Positions 60,455 to 60,784 of a DNA stretch of 60,784 nt are shown piece after piece; position 1 is the first letter of the stretch, and each line of letters begins with the position of its first letter. The stretch spans positions 1 to 60,784 of the forward strand of contig JAGAJF010000078.1 in the NCBI GenBank assembly GCA_017829005.1, in the 5' to 3' direction. The notes beneath the pieces were generated by a model. It ran no database searches, was not told the DNA's origin, and saw only the letters and a list, made by a program, of their open reading frames with translations. A program made the position numbers and the translations under genes. The DNA is from Oscillospiraceae bacterium (lineage in GTDB: Bacteria > Bacillota > Clostridia > Oscillospirales > Ruminococcaceae).

Positions 60455-60784
60455 TGAATACGGGCAGAAATAATTATCCCGATATGGCAGGAATACGTGC
60501 CATATTTGAAGAGGTAAAGAAAAGGACTGCAAATCCCAATCTGCTGATAAACCCCGATTTCAGGATAAATCAGCGCGGAATTTCGGGGACGTTTTCCGAT
60601 ACAGGGAAATATTTTGTTGACAGGTGGCGATTGGTGTCGGGAGCTGTCACGGTAAATTCGGACGGTACACTGACGCTGAACGGTTCTATTTGTCAGCCGC
60701 TGGAAAATGCAGTCGGGGCAAATGTCACCGCAAGCGTTTCGGCAGGAACGGCGGTTTATGACAATACCACACAAACATTTACAA
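60454..60784 (+). CDS. Phage tail fibre / receptor-binding protein, 5' part only
   Basis: The frame starts at ATG 60454 and runs off the window (110 residues seen). NLLINPDFRINQRGISGTFS followed by YFVDRWRLVSG is the usual beginning of carbohydrate-binding domains in phage tail fibres and tail spikes. The receptor and true length cannot be determined here. Confidence 0.75.
   Translation, partial: MNTGRNNYPDMAGIRAIFEEVKKRTANPNLLINPDFRINQRGISGTFSDTGKYFVDRWRLVSGAVTVNSDGTLTLNGSICQPLENAVGANVTASVSAGTAVYDNTTQTFT

Overview
The window looks like a chromosome contig from a spore-forming, anaerobic, fermentative Clostridia bacterium, most likely Oscillospirales/Ruminococcaceae. The evidence is SpoIIE, a pyruvate formate-lyase system with its radical SAM activase, the NADH sensor Rex, a GlgC plus GlgD glycogen pathway, AGGAGG ribosome sites with many TTG/GTG starts, and consensus sigma-A promoters. 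The host assignment is inference from gene content; no rRNA is present.

Layout. 0-6 kb: minus-strand glycogen operon glgB-glgC-glgD-(terminator)-glgA. glgA is cut by a perfect 106-bp foldback at the window start, most simply an assembly or amplification artefact. 6-8.3 kb: spoIIE. 8.6-12.9 kb (+): a membrane protein, zapA, a U32 peptidase-family RNA-modification protein, and DUF4321. 13.0-13.6 kb: a strong promoter and about 0.5 kb of structured noncoding sequence leading into rnj. 13.6-24.7 kb (+): a housekeeping run of rnj, gdpP, a SUFU-domain gene, rplI, dnaB, tilS, hpt and ftsH. 24.8-28.1 kb (-): pyruvate formate-lyase encoded as two separate polypeptides, a catalytic body of 683 aa and an 80-aa glycyl-radical domain, plus the activase pflA. 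28.5-33.2 kb (-): a 1569-aa protein with about fifteen 50-residue repeats, a Pro/Lys-rich linker and a C-terminal zinc ribbon. 33.4-33.8 kb: a probable type I toxin-antitoxin locus (32-aa membrane peptide with a convergent antisense RNA). 33.9-34.3 kb (-): tRNA-Gly, tRNA-Arg and tRNA-His. 34.6-39.2 kb (+): aconitase and isocitrate dehydrogenase, separated by a small membrane protein, a DUF3795 protein and a PARG-like macrodomain protein. 39.4-42.5 kb (+): a lipoprotein, rex, and an unknown helical protein. 42.6-48.1 kb (+): MoxR, DUF58 and transglutaminase, then an RluA-family pseudouridine synthase that appears to start with CTG. 48.2-50.2 kb (+): a chemotaxis receptor. 50.4 kb to the end (+): a phage packaging, head and tail cassette (terS, terL, portal, scaffold, capsid, connectors, tail, baseplate, tail fibre) led by two tandem copies of a LexA-box-flanked promoter and interrupted by a 66-bp tandem repeat.

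The most interesting items are the naturally split pyruvate formate-lyase, the duplicated SOS promoter of the compact phage cassette (no integrase, protease or tape measure seen in the window), the type I toxin-antitoxin locus, the giant repeat protein, and the 66-bp minisatellite inside the phage head-tail genes.
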